In this document: positions 44,772 to 53,905 of the stretch, one piece after another
Position numbering within the stretch: the stretch's first letter is position 1
Layout: every line of letters starts with the position of its first letter
Assembly (NCBI GenBank): GCA_009993635.1
Contig: JAACTC010000009.1
Span: forward strand, 186,001 to 250,000
DNA: 64,000 bases
Direction of reading: 5' to 3'
Origin: Erythrobacter sp.
GTDB taxonomy: Bacteria; Pseudomonadota; Alphaproteobacteria; Sphingomonadales; Sphingomonadaceae
Made by a program: the position numbers and the translations under genes
Notes under the pieces: model-generated
Told to the model about the DNA's origin: nothing
Seen by the model: the letters and a program-made list of their open reading frames with translations, nothing else
Databases searched by the model: none

Positions 44772-45971
44772 CTAGCCCTCCAGCTTGAGCAGCGAGTCTT
44801 GCGATGCTTCGAGCTGCGCCTGAGCCTGCGCCTGGCTTTCGGCGCGGGCGATGTATTCCTTCGACTTTTCGACCTCGCTCGAAAGCGTGGTGACGGTCTG
44901 CTTCATGCTGTCGAGCGCCTTCAGCTTGAAGGTGTCGACCTCGTCCATCGTCGCGTAGATGTTCTGGAACGCGTTCTGCAGCGTCTGCATCGGGATCGTG
45001 CTGGCGGCGGCCTGTTCGTGGATCTTGCCGGTCTGTTCGCGCAGCAGCTTGCCGGTGGAATCGATGATCCCCGCCGTGGTGTCGTTCAGCGCGGTGATCT
45101 GTTTCAGCACCAGGCGCTGGTTGGTCATCGCCTCGGCCACGGTCACCGCCGTGCGCAGCGCGGAAACAGTCGTAGTGCTGGCGCGGTCGACGCCCTTCAC
45201 CAGCTCGACATTGTTCTTCTTGACCAGATCGAGCGCGAGGTAGCCCTGCACGCTCACCGCCATCTGCGTCAGCAGGTCCTGCGTGCGCTGGCGGACGTAG
45301 AACAGCGCGGTCTCGCGGATCGCCTTGGCCTTTTCCGGGTCGGTTGCGTCGAGTTCGTTGGCTTTGTCTTCCAGCCGCTCGTCGAGCGTCTTGGAAATGT
45401 GGATCATCTGCTCCAGCTTGCCCATCGCCTCCCACAGGTGCTGGCGCTCGACATCGATTGCGGCGTTGTCCTTCTGCAATTCGGTGCGGCCCGAATGCAG
45501 CTTGTCGAGGATCGCCTGGATGTGGCTCTGCGCACTCTGATAGCTGCGGAAATAGCCTTTCAGGCTGTTGCCCCAGGGCAGTTTCGACAGGATGCCGCTC
45601 TTGCCCCGCCGCGCCGGGTCCAGCTCTTCCACCGTGGTGCGCAGTTCGGCGAGATTCGCGCCCACGCCCTGATCGCGGTCCATCGCGCGCACCGGCCGGT
45701 CGAGAAAGCGGTTGGACATCGAAGACGCCGCTGCGATTTCCTTGCGGCCCATGTTGGAAATTTCGTCCACCCGCTTGCTGAATTCGGGCGAGCGGGTGTC
45801 GTGCGCGATCAGATCGGCAACGAAGCTGTCGACCTTGGAATCCAGCTCGCTCTTCTTGCCTTCGTCGACCGGGACCAGCCCCACCGCCTTCTCCACATCC
45901 ACCGTCGGGATCGGTTCGGGCGGGGTCAGGTTCAGCGCGCTGGCCGTGGCGGTTTCGGTCTGGGTAGCCAT
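44772..45971 (-). CDS. telA: TelA/KlaA family toxic-anion resistance protein
   Basis: A 399-residue, mostly helical protein with the TelA core: KLPWGNSLKGYFRSYQSAQS, then LRTAVTVAEAMTNQRLVLKQ and the C-terminal TIPMQTLQNAFQNIYATMDE. Relatives were named for tellurite resistance and also affect antimicrobial tolerance; mechanism is unsettled. First gene of a three-gene operon with the XpaC-like and PHA-system proteins. Divergent from the DUF389 gene, 97 bases apart. Confidence 0.9.
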   Translation of the reverse strand: MATQTETATASALNLTPPEPIPTVDVEKAVGLVPVDEGKKSELDSKVDSFVADLIAHDTRSPEFSKRVDEISNMGRKEIAAASSMSNRFLDRPVRAMDRDQGVGANLAELRTTVEELDPARRGKSGILSKLPWGNSLKGYFRSYQSAQSHIQAILDKLHSGRTELQKDNAAIDVERQHLWEAMGKLEQMIHISKTLDERLEDKANELDATDPEKAKAIRETALFYVRQRTQDLLTQMAVSVQGYLALDLVKKNNVELVKGVDRASTTTVSALRTAVTVAEAMTNQRLVLKQITALNDTTAGIIDSTGKLLREQTGKIHEQAAASTIPMQTLQNAFQNIYATMDEVDTFKLKALDSMKQTVTTLSSEVEKSKEYIARAESQAQAQAQLEASQDSLLKLEG

Positions 45972-46068
45972 TGGGGCAAAAATCCTTCTTCAGCAGCTAC
46001 TGTATTAGTTGCACAAGACACGCGTTTCAAGTTTTGGTATCTCTCACTTTCCGCGATAACAGGCGGAT

Positions 46069-47616
46069 ATGCAAACACCATCGCCGCCCTCCGCGACCAG
46101 CGACCCGCAGAAATCTACCAACCACCCACAGGTCGGCATCGATCATGTGTGGACCGCACTGGCGCGCTGGTGGACGATCGAGGTCGCGGGCACGGTCGAC
46201 CAGCAGGCGGTAATCGAGAAACGCCGTGCGGAATGCGAACTTACGGGCCGGTATGTCCTGATGGTCTGCATGTCGGCGGGGATCGCGATTCTCGGCATGC
46301 TGCTGTCCTCGCCTGCCGTCGTCATCGGCGCCATGCTGATCGCGCCGCTGATGGACCCGATCATGGGGGTGGGCTTCGCACTGGCGATCGGCGATTCGCG
46401 ATGGCTCAAGCGGGCAGGCCGGTCGCTTGCGCTGGGCGTGGGGCTGGCGATCCTGTTCTGCGCGGTGATCGTGCTGTTCTCTCCGATCAAGACGGTGACG
46501 CCCGAAATCGCCGCGCGCACCCAGCCCAACCTGTTCGATCTGCTGGTGGCGATCTTCTCGGCCATCGCGGGCGGCTACGCGGTGATCCGCGGGCGCGAAG
46601 GGACCATTGTGGGCGTGGCGATCGCCACCGCCTTGATGCCGCCGCTGGCAGCGGTCGGCTTTGGTCTGGCGACGCTCAACTCCACGGTGTTTTACGGGGC
46701 GCTGCTGCTGTTCGTCACCAACCTTACCGCGATCGCGCTCACTGCCACCGCAATGGCGCGCGGTTACGGCTTCAGCACCAGCCTGTCGGAAAAACAGAGC
46801 CAGGTGCAGGCATTCCTGATCTTCGCCGCCTTCGTGGCGCTGGCCGTGCCGCTGGGCCTGTCGCTGTACCGGATCGGGTGGGAGGCGAACACCACCCGCC
46901 AGATCAACGCCATCGTGGTCGATACGTTTGGCGGCCGGGCGCGCATTTCCGACATCGTGCCGGACTACAACACCGATCCGATCCACGTCTCCGCCACCGT
47001 GCTGACACCGCAGATCCTCCCCGATGCCGAGCGTCGGGCGAGCAAGGCGATGGAGCAGAAGCTGGGCCAGCCGGTCGATGTCACGCTCACCCAGCTGCGG
47101 GTCGGCACCAGTGCGCTGGCGGCGGAAGAGGCCGAGCTTGCCAATGTCCGCGCGCAAGAGGCCGAGTCCGCGCAGCGGGCCCGCTCTATCGCGGAGCGGC
47201 TGGCGATGCTGGCAGGCGTGCCGACCGAAGATGTGACCATCGACCGGCAGCAGCGCCGCGCGCTTGTCAACGCGAAGCCGCTAGAGGGCGCGACGCTTGC
47301 CGCCTACCGCGAGCTTGAGCAGCGGATCGACGCGACCGAGCCGGAATGGGATATCCGCATCGTGCCCCCGATCCGTGCGCTGCCAGCCATCGCCTTCGGC
47401 GAGGATGACGCACTTGCCGCTGAAGGCAGGAGCGCGCTTCAGCTCCTGATCTGGGCGCAGCGGCGGATCGGTATCCCGGTGCGCCTGCAGGGCACGCAGG
47501 AACAGCTCGATGCGCTGCGCAAACCGCTGGCGGATGCCGGGGTTTCGGCAGAGGAGGCGGTTGTGCCGACCGATTCCGGGTCGGTCGAAGCCAGCTGGAT
47601 CATCCCCGAAAGCTAG
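46069..47616 (+). CDS. DUF389 membrane protein
   Basis: A 515-residue protein. Residues 50-280 form six or so membrane helices with the DUF389 motifs SSPAVVIGAMLIAPLMDPIM, REGTIVGVAIATALMPPLAA and LFVTNLTAIALTATAMARGY. The C-terminal 230 residues are soluble, with a coiled-coil Glu/Ala/Arg-rich segment (about 350-385) and a possible OmpA/BON-like end. The function of DUF389 proteins is unknown. Confidence 0.85.
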   Translation: MQTPSPPSATSDPQKSTNHPQVGIDHVWTALARWWTIEVAGTVDQQAVIEKRRAECELTGRYVLMVCMSAGIAILGMLLSSPAVVIGAMLIAPLMDPIMGVGFALAIGDSRWLKRAGRSLALGVGLAILFCAVIVLFSPIKTVTPEIAARTQPNLFDLLVAIFSAIAGGYAVIRGREGTIVGVAIATALMPPLAAVGFGLATLNSTVFYGALLLFVTNLTAIALTATAMARGYGFSTSLSEKQSQVQAFLIFAAFVALAVPLGLSLYRIGWEANTTRQINAIVVDTFGGRARISDIVPDYNTDPIHVSATVLTPQILPDAERRASKAMEQKLGQPVDVTLTQLRVGTSALAAEEAELANVRAQEAESAQRARSIAERLAMLAGVPTEDVTIDRQQRRALVNAKPLEGATLAAYRELEQRIDATEPEWDIRIVPPIRALPAIAFGEDDALAAEGRSALQLLIWAQRRIGIPVRLQGTQEQLDALRKPLADAGVSAEEAVVPTDSGSVEASWIIPES

Positions 47617-47732
47617 CCGCGCAAACGGGCTGCTTTCACACTTGGGCAGCCGGGCGTCCCCGCCTGAAACAGCGGCTTCGAAACGGGGTAAACGCGCGTG
47701 ACGCGGCGATGCGCGCGGTACAGGTTCGCGGC

Positions 47733-48116
47733 ATGACGATCCTGCCCGGCCTGACCCTGTTCCTGCTGATCCTGACAAGCGTGTGCCTGTCGGCCGTGGC
47801 GCAGACGCTGCTGAAGATCGGTTCCGCCCGGGCGGCATCGGCCAGCCTTGGCGATGCACTGTTTTCCTACGCTACCTCGCCGCACATTATCGGCGGATTT
47901 GCGCTGTATGGCGCAGGCGCGGTGGTGTGGATCTTCGTCCTTGCGCGGTTGCCGCTGAGCGTGGCCTATCCCTTCGTCGGGCTGGGCTTCATCGTCACCA
48001 TGGTGCTGGGCGGGGCGGTTCTGGGCGAGAGCCTGTCGCTCCTGCGGGTGAGCGGAACGCTGATGGTGGCGGCGGGCTGCGTGATGGTCGCGCTGAGCGC
48101 GGCGAAATTCGCATGA
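47733..48116 (+). CDS. Small EamA/SMR-type transporter (ArnE-like)
   Basis: A 127-residue protein with four membrane helices (SVCLSAVAQTLLKIG; a central YGAGAVVWIFVLARLPLSVAY; a last helix near 100-125). The size and PLSVAYPFVGLGF motif are those of EmrE-related flippase subunits such as ArnE. It overlaps the next gene, a GT-C glycosyltransferase, by ATGA, so it may flip a polyprenyl-linked sugar to the periplasm. Confidence 0.75.
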   Translation: MTILPGLTLFLLILTSVCLSAVAQTLLKIGSARAASASLGDALFSYATSPHIIGGFALYGAGAVVWIFVLARLPLSVAYPFVGLGFIVTMVLGGAVLGESLSLLRVSGTLMVAAGCVMVALSAAKFA

Positions 48117-49381
48117 ACCGCCTCGTCACCCTGCTCGACCGGCGCGAGAACAAGGTGCTCGCAGGCCTGGTGCTGGTTGTCCTCGCCCTGCGACTGGGGG
48201 CGTGGCTGGTCCTCCAGCCGGAGATCCAGAGCGACGGGCTGGCCTATTTCCTGATGAGCGAGGCACTGGCGCAGGGCCTTCCGCCGGTCGATCAGTATGG
48301 CCAGCACGCCTTCTTCTCGGTTGGCTATCCGCTGGTGCTGGCCCCGGCCTTCGCGCTGCTGGGAGCAAGTGCATATGCCGCAATGCTGACCAATCTGGTG
48401 CTGGCCGCATGTTCGGCGTGGCTGATTCACCGGATCGGGCGGGCCATCGGCCTTGCGCCTGTCTGGCGGCTGGCGGCGGTGCTGGCCTACGCGCTGTGGC
48501 TGCCAGGCATCTGGTCCACCGCCAGGCTTGCGCGCGAAAACCTTTCGACTCCGCTGATGCTGCTCGTCGTGCTGCTGGCTCTGTCCCTGCTGCATGGCCG
48601 CAGGCGCGGGGCCACTGCGCTGGGCTGCGGCCTCGCCTATGGTTTCGCGCTGCTTGCCGGAGGCTCTGCACTGCCGCTGGTGGCAGCGCCCGCAATCGCC
48701 ATCCTGCTGGTATGGTACCGCCGGGAGGCAGCGCCCGCCATCCCGCTGCTGGCGCTGGGCGCGGGCGCTGCGCTGGTACTCGCCCCGTGGACAATGGCGA
48801 CCGACCGTCTGGTGGGCACGCCCACGCTAAACACCAATGGCGGTTTCAACCTTTATCTCGGCAACAACCCCGCCGCCAACGGGCGGTTCGTCAGCATCGT
48901 CGACACCCCCGCGGGGCCGGGTTGGGAGCAGATGCGCGAGGATCTGGGCGAAGTGGGCGCAAGCCGCCAGCTGGGGGCGCAGGCGAAAGCGTATATTCTT
49001 GCCCACCCTGCGGAGACGGCTCGGTTGACCGTCACCCGGCTCGCGCTGTTCTGGGCCCCGAACTGGCCCAGCCTGTCCGACGTCGAGGGATCGCGCGCGC
49101 TGTTGGCCATGCGTTCGGTGGAAGTCCTTCAATACCTTTTGCTGCTGGCCTTCGCACTGGTCGGCGCTTCGTCGCGCAGGCTGCCGCGCGACGCAGCCCT
49201 GGTCATCGCGGCGGCGGTGCTGGGGTTCTGGGCGATCCACGGCGTGACTTACAACATCGCGCGATACCGCGATCCGGCGATGCCGATCGTCATTCTGCTG
49301 GCCACGCTCGGCCTGCGCGAAACGCTGGCTCTGACGGGCCGCATGCTGAGGGAGCCGGCGCGTGTTGCAGCAACGAACTGA
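48113..49381 (+). CDS. GT-C fold glycosyltransferase (family 39/ArnT-like)
   Basis: A 422-residue membrane protein with about ten helices. The first periplasmic loop carries an acidic residue in LQPEIQSDGLAYFLMSEALA, as expected of polyprenyl-phosphate-sugar dependent GT-C enzymes, and a loop with NGGFNLYLGNNPAANGRF is typical of this branch. It probably transfers a sugar from an undecaprenyl donor to an envelope acceptor. It is coupled to the ArnE-like gene and partly overlaps the HAD-UbiA gene. Confidence 0.75.
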   Translation: MNRLVTLLDRRENKVLAGLVLVVLALRLGAWLVLQPEIQSDGLAYFLMSEALAQGLPPVDQYGQHAFFSVGYPLVLAPAFALLGASAYAAMLTNLVLAACSAWLIHRIGRAIGLAPVWRLAAVLAYALWLPGIWSTARLARENLSTPLMLLVVLLALSLLHGRRRGATALGCGLAYGFALLAGGSALPLVAAPAIAILLVWYRREAAPAIPLLALGAGAALVLAPWTMATDRLVGTPTLNTNGGFNLYLGNNPAANGRFVSIVDTPAGPGWEQMREDLGEVGASRQLGAQAKAYILAHPAETARLTVTRLALFWAPNWPSLSDVEGSRALLAMRSVEVLQYLLLLAFALVGASSRRLPRDAALVIAAAVLGFWAIHGVTYNIARYRDPAMPIVILLATLGLRETLALTGRMLREPARVAATN

Positions 49382-50846
49382 AGCCGATTCCCTGCCGCTG
49401 GTGGTCGACCTCGACGGAACGCTGGTTGCCGGGGACATCGCGATGGAATCGCTGATCACGGTGGCGCGGCGCAACCTGCGATCATTCCTCTGCGTCCTCG
49501 CCCTTGTGCTGTTTGCCAGCCGCGCCCGCCTGAAGGCGTATCTGGCACTGCACGATCCGGTCGATCCCGAAGGCTTGGCCTTTCGCCCCGCGGTGCTCGA
49601 TCTCATCGCACAGGCACGCGCAGGCGGACGCCCGGTGATCCTCGCCAGCGCAGCGCACCAGGCCAATGTCCGCCGTGTGGCGCACCACCTCGGTCTGTTC
49701 GACGCGGCGCTCGGTTCGACTTCGCGCAGCAATCTGCGCGGCAAGGCCAAGCTGGATGCGATCCGCGCGACCCTGGGCGAGCAGCGTTTCGACTATGTCG
49801 GCGATTCGATGGCCGACCGGCCCATCTGGCAGGCGGCGCGCACCGCTTACACTGCAGGTATCGCCACTGGCACCAATGGCGGCGTTCGGCTGCATCGCGG
49901 CGCGGGCGTGCTGCGTTCGCTGGTAAAGGCGGTGCGCCCGCACCAGTGGGCGAAGAACGCGCTGGTGCTGGTGCCGCTGGTGACATCGGGCGGCCTGCTT
50001 GTTCCGGCCGAGTGGGGCGCCGCGCTGCTTGCGATGGGCTGTCTGTGCGTCATCGCGTCGAGCGTCTACCTGCTCAACGATGTGCTCGACCTGCGGGCCG
50101 ACCGGCGACACAAGACCAAGCGCAATCGCCCGGTCGCGTCGGGCGAACTGGGCATCGGGCATGCCCTGCTGGCCAGTGCCACGCTGGCGGCGGTCGGCCT
50201 TGGCGTGGCGGCGGCTCTGCTTTCGCCGCTCGCGGCGCTGGCGATCGCGGCCTATTTCGGGCTGACGCTGGCCTATAGCCTGCGGATCAAGTCCGCGATG
50301 ATCGCCGATGTGCTGGCGCTGGCCGCGCTCTATACCATGCGGCTGATCGTGGGCGCGGCGGCGATCGGGGTCATGCCGTCGATGTGGCTGCTGATCTTCT
50401 CGATCTTCTTCTTCCTCAGCCTCGGTTACCTCAAGCGGTTCGTCGAGCTGAATGCGAGCGAGCTCGAGCCCGAACGGCTGCTCTCGGGCCGTGGCTATCT
50501 GCGCGGCGATTGCGCGATCGTGGGGGTCTCCGGGTTGGCCGCAGGCATCGTTTCGGTGCTGGTGATCCTGCTGTTCGCCGCCGAGATGGCGGACAGCGGC
50601 GAGTATGCGGTGCCGCAGCTGCTGTGGCTGCTGGCAGTGCCGCTGCTTTACTGGATCAACCGCGTGTGGATCATGGCGACGCGGGGCGAGGTCGATGGCG
50701 ATCCGGTCGCCTTCGCATTGACGGACAGGCGCAGCCTGGTGGTCGCGGCGGTACTGGGCATGATCGCGCTGGGCGCCAAATACGGCACGCTGACCGCGGT
50801 TGAAGGCCTGCCGATCGTCGGCGCTATTGCCGCGGGCGCCGTCTAG
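49362..50846 (+). CDS. HAD phosphatase-UbiA prenyltransferase fusion
   Basis: A 494-residue two-domain protein. Residues 10-180 form a HAD domain (VVDLDGTLV; ILASAAHQ; DYVGDSMADRPIW). Residues 185-494 are a UbiA-type membrane prenyltransferase with the N-D-x2-D-x3-D motif (N239, D240, D243, D247) and KTKRNRPVASG, resembling decaprenyl-phosphate phosphoribosyl synthases. The fusion could make a polyprenyl-phosphoryl pentose and dephosphorylate it. GTG start with GGGAG upstream; overlaps the GT-C gene by 20 bases. Its stop shares a CTAG palindrome with the convergent fatty-acyl-AMP ligase stop. Confidence 0.85.
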   Translation: MLQQRTEADSLPLVVDLDGTLVAGDIAMESLITVARRNLRSFLCVLALVLFASRARLKAYLALHDPVDPEGLAFRPAVLDLIAQARAGGRPVILASAAHQANVRRVAHHLGLFDAALGSTSRSNLRGKAKLDAIRATLGEQRFDYVGDSMADRPIWQAARTAYTAGIATGTNGGVRLHRGAGVLRSLVKAVRPHQWAKNALVLVPLVTSGGLLVPAEWGAALLAMGCLCVIASSVYLLNDVLDLRADRRHKTKRNRPVASGELGIGHALLASATLAAVGLGVAAALLSPLAALAIAAYFGLTLAYSLRIKSAMIADVLALAALYTMRLIVGAAAIGVMPSMWLLIFSIFFFLSLGYLKRFVELNASELEPERLLSGRGYLRGDCAIVGVSGLAAGIVSVLVILLFAAEMADSGEYAVPQLLWLLAVPLLYWINRVWIMATRGEVDGDPVAFALTDRRSLVVAAVLGMIALGAKYGTLTAVEGLPIVGAIAAGAV

Positions 50847-52594
50847 GCTGCCATCTCGTAGGGCTGGATTTCGCCCGACAGATACAGCCGCTTGGCCTTC
50901 GCCCGGCTGAGCTTGCCCGACGAGGTGCGCGGCAATGTGCGCGGCGGGACCAGTTCGACCAGGCAGTTCATGCCGGTGACCGATTGCACCTTCTCGCGAA
51001 TACGGTCGCGCAGTTCGCGCCGCTCCGCGTCGTCGGTGACGCGGCAGTGGACGAGCACGGCGGGCGATTCCTCGCCATCCTCGCGCTCCACCGCGAAGGC
51101 GGCGATGTCGCCGTGGTTGAAGCCCGGCAACTGCTCCACTGCCCACTCGATATCCTGCGGCCAGTGGTTCTTGCCGTTGATGATGATCATGTCCTTCGCA
51201 CGGCCGACGATGAACAGATAGCCATCGGCCATGTAGCCCATGTCGCCGGTATCCAGCCATGCGCTGCCGCCGTCGTCGCTGGGGACGAGGCATTCCTCTG
51301 TCGCTTCGACGTTGCGGAAGTAGGAATGCATGATGCTGGGGCCACGGCACCAGACTTTGCCGATCTGGTGATCGGCCTTGATCTCGTCGCCTTCGCCGCG
51401 GATTTCGACTTCCATGTCGGGCAACGGTTTCCCGCAATTCACGATCGCGCGATAGCGCGCGGGGCGGTTGAGGTTGGGGCGCGCGCCCGACAGGCGCTCT
51501 TCTTCCACCAGTTCCACCCGGATGCCTTCGCCCGGCGGCATCACGGTTACCGCCAGCGTGGCTTCGGCAAGGCCGTAGCTCGGCGTGAATGCGGAAGCCT
51601 TAAAGCCCGCTTGGGCAAAGGCATTAACGAAGTTCTGCATCACGTCGGGCCGGATCATGTCCGCGCCATTGCCTGCAGTACGCCAGCGCGACAGGTCGAA
51701 CCGTTCCGCCACGTTGCTCTGGCTGGAGATGCGCCTCGCGCAGATGTCGTAGCCGAAGGTGGGCGAATAGGAGAGCGTGTTGCCTTCGTTGCGGCTGATG
51801 AGGTCCAGCCAGGCAAGCGGGCGCCGTGCGAAATGTTCTGTCTTGAGGTAATCGACCGAGACCTGGTTGGCGATCAGGCTCAGGAAGCAGCCGACCAGGC
51901 CCATGTCGTGGTACCACGGCAGCCAGCTGACGCAGCGATCATTGGTGCCCAGGTCCATCGCGCTCGCGTGACCGTAAAGATTGTGCAGCAGCGCCTTGTG
52001 GGTCACCGCCACCCCGGTGGGAAAGCGCGTCGAGCCGCTGGAATATTGCAGATAGCAGATATCGTCCGGCTGCGCTTCGGGCAGGTCGGCTTCGGGCGCA
52101 TCGCGCTCTGCGAAGCTGGCCCAGTCGGTGCCTTCGCATCCCTGCCGGTCCGCAGCCGCCTGCGCCATTTCGGCGATGTCGGGCGGATAGATCAGAATCC
52201 TGGGATCGGAACTTTCCAGCTGCACGGCCAGCTGATCGATATAGCCGTCCTTGCCGCCGAAGCCGGTGGGCAGGGGCAGCGGCACGGGCCAGGCACCGGC
52301 ATAGATGCACGCGCAGAACAGCGCCGCGAATTCGGGACACGTCTCTGCCACCAGCGCCACGCGGTCTTGCGGCTGGATACCCGAAGCGATCAGCCGGTAG
52401 GCCATTTCCAGCGCGTCGCTGCGCATCTCGCGATAGGTATAGGCGCGGGCGAGCGTCCCCCGCATATCGTGGAAATTGAGGCCCTTCTCCGACCGGGCGG
52501 CGTAATCGACCGCTTCGTTGAAGGTGGCGAAATCGGCCCGGCGACGCGGCAGCGCGCAATCATTGGGCGTCGGATGAATGGGATTGTCGAGCAT
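50843..52594 (-). CDS. Fatty-acyl-AMP ligase
   Basis: A 583-residue adenylate-forming enzyme. Motifs: ICYLQYSSGSTRFPTGVAVT (A3 loop), YHDMGLVGCFLS, FTPSYGLAEATLAVTV, LDTGDMGYMADGYLFIVGR and the final PRTLPRTSSGKLSRAKAKRL with the adenylating Lys. The Y-H-D-M-G-L pattern and the segment after GR are those of the FAAL class, which activates fatty acids as AMP esters for transfer to a carrier protein. No carrier or polyketide synthase gene is nearby. The ATG at 52594 is the first good start; convergent with the HAD-UbiA gene. Confidence 0.88.
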   Translation of the reverse strand: MLDNPIHPTPNDCALPRRRADFATFNEAVDYAARSEKGLNFHDMRGTLARAYTYREMRSDALEMAYRLIASGIQPQDRVALVAETCPEFAALFCACIYAGAWPVPLPLPTGFGGKDGYIDQLAVQLESSDPRILIYPPDIAEMAQAAADRQGCEGTDWASFAERDAPEADLPEAQPDDICYLQYSSGSTRFPTGVAVTHKALLHNLYGHASAMDLGTNDRCVSWLPWYHDMGLVGCFLSLIANQVSVDYLKTEHFARRPLAWLDLISRNEGNTLSYSPTFGYDICARRISSQSNVAERFDLSRWRTAGNGADMIRPDVMQNFVNAFAQAGFKASAFTPSYGLAEATLAVTVMPPGEGIRVELVEEERLSGARPNLNRPARYRAIVNCGKPLPDMEVEIRGEGDEIKADHQIGKVWCRGPSIMHSYFRNVEATEECLVPSDDGGSAWLDTGDMGYMADGYLFIVGRAKDMIIINGKNHWPQDIEWAVEQLPGFNHGDIAAFAVEREDGEESPAVLVHCRVTDDAERRELRDRIREKVQSVTGMNCLVELVPPRTLPRTSSGKLSRAKAKRLYLSGEIQPYEMAA

Positions 52595-52759
52595 AGAAGA
52601 GAGCGTAATCCTGTTACCGCTATCGGACCCGGGGGCAGGCCGCCGCCACGAAACGGCAGCCGGCATGCCTCGTCAGGGCAGGCGTTTGGTCGATCACAAT
52701 CGTCGTTCCCAACATGAGGGCGGTTCCAATCCTCAAGGAGTGTGGCATCATTATGTCCC

Positions 52760-53341
52760 ATGGGCCAATCCCCGGAGACTTCGCGGCGCCGTCCCGCAAT
52801 GGCAAATCCTCTCGACGAGGCTTCGCTTCGCGACCTCGCGCTTAGTTATGCGGGGCGCTACGCCACCACGGCGGCCAAGCTCAAGCACTATCTGCGCCGC
52901 AAGCTACGCGAGCGGGGATGGGCGGGGGATGATGAACCCCCGGTTGACGCGCTGGCCGATCGGTTCGTGGAACTCGGCTATATCGACGACGCAGCCTTCG
53001 CCGAGGCCCGCACGCACGATCTTCTGCAGCGCGGGTATGGCGCCCGCCGCGTGGCGCAGGCGCTTTACCATGCTGGCGTGGACCGTGAGGCGACAGAGGT
53101 TGCCGAACCCGGCGAGGCGCAACGCCGCGCCGCTGCGATGGCCTTTGCCCGCAGGCGGCGGATCGGCCCTTTCGCGGTCGAACCGGCGGACGAGCGCAAG
53201 CGGGAAAAGCAGCTTGCGGCCCTGCTGCGCGCGGGCCATGGATTTACGCATGCGCGCATGGTCATCGATGCACAGGACGAAGGCGCGCTGCGCGAATGGA
53301 TCGAAGAGGCAGAGGATGAGGCGCGGTACGATGACGATTGA
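52760..53341 (+). CDS. recX: RecX-family regulatory protein
   Basis: A 193-residue (from ATG 52760) Arg/Ala/Glu-rich helical protein with RecX three-helix repeats: ALSYAGRYATTAAKLKHYLR, ADRFVELGYIDDAAFAEART and RGYGARRVAQALYHAGVD. RecX modulates RecA filaments. It is not next to recA here. Start is uncertain: GTG at 52742 and ATG at 52799 are alternatives. The last repeat is degenerate and ends in an acidic tail. Confidence 0.8.
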   Translation: MGQSPETSRRRPAMANPLDEASLRDLALSYAGRYATTAAKLKHYLRRKLRERGWAGDDEPPVDALADRFVELGYIDDAAFAEARTHDLLQRGYGARRVAQALYHAGVDREATEVAEPGEAQRRAAAMAFARRRRIGPFAVEPADERKREKQLAALLRAGHGFTHARMVIDAQDEGALREWIEEAEDEARYDDD

Positions 53342-53834
53342 CCGACCCCGGTTGCGCTGCATGGCAATCGCCATTGCGGCGGTGCTAGCCTTGCCCGGCT
53401 GCGCCTCGAAAAGTAACGATCAGGCAGGCGAACAGTCCGCCCAGACCAGCCAGCGGCATCCCGAATCCGGCCTGGAGGTGATTCCGGTTACCGTCTCCAC
53501 CGCGCAAGGCGATCACCAGTTCATGGCAGAGTTGGCCGCCACCGGGCCGGAGCAGGCCAAGGGCCTGATGTTCCGCACACAGCTTGGCCCGGACGAGGCG
53601 ATGATCTTCCCGCGCAAGGGCGATGTCGCCAGCTTCTGGATGAAGAACACGCCGCTTCCGCTGGACATCATATTCATCGGTACCGACCGGGAAATCCTGA
53701 ACATCGCAGCGCAGACCACGCCATATTCGCTCGACAGCGTAAGCGCGGTGGGGCCGACCGGTGCAGTGCTCGAAATTCCCGGTGGCCGGGCGGCGGAACT
53801 GGGGATCGAACCCGGCGACACGGTCGACTGGTAG
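53331..53834 (+). CDS. DUF192 lipoprotein
   Basis: A 167-residue protein with signal peptide and lipobox LALPGCAS (Cys at about residue 25). The DUF192 core follows: GLMFRTQLGPDEAMIFPRKG, then SFWMKNTPLPLDIIFIGTD and VLEIPGGRAAELGIEPGDTV. The family is widespread and of unknown function, thought to bind ligands or metal at the conserved W-M-K-N-T. It overlaps the end of recX by 11 bases. Confidence 0.9.
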   Translation: MTIDRPRLRCMAIAIAAVLALPGCASKSNDQAGEQSAQTSQRHPESGLEVIPVTVSTAQGDHQFMAELAATGPEQAKGLMFRTQLGPDEAMIFPRKGDVASFWMKNTPLPLDIIFIGTDREILNIAAQTTPYSLDSVSAVGPTGAVLEIPGGRAAELGIEPGDTVDW

Positions 53835-53905
53835 CGACTATCATTCGCACACCGCGTGAAAGCGACTTGGCCCGGCACCGGGCTTGCGCTAGTCCGCGCC
53901 TTGAA

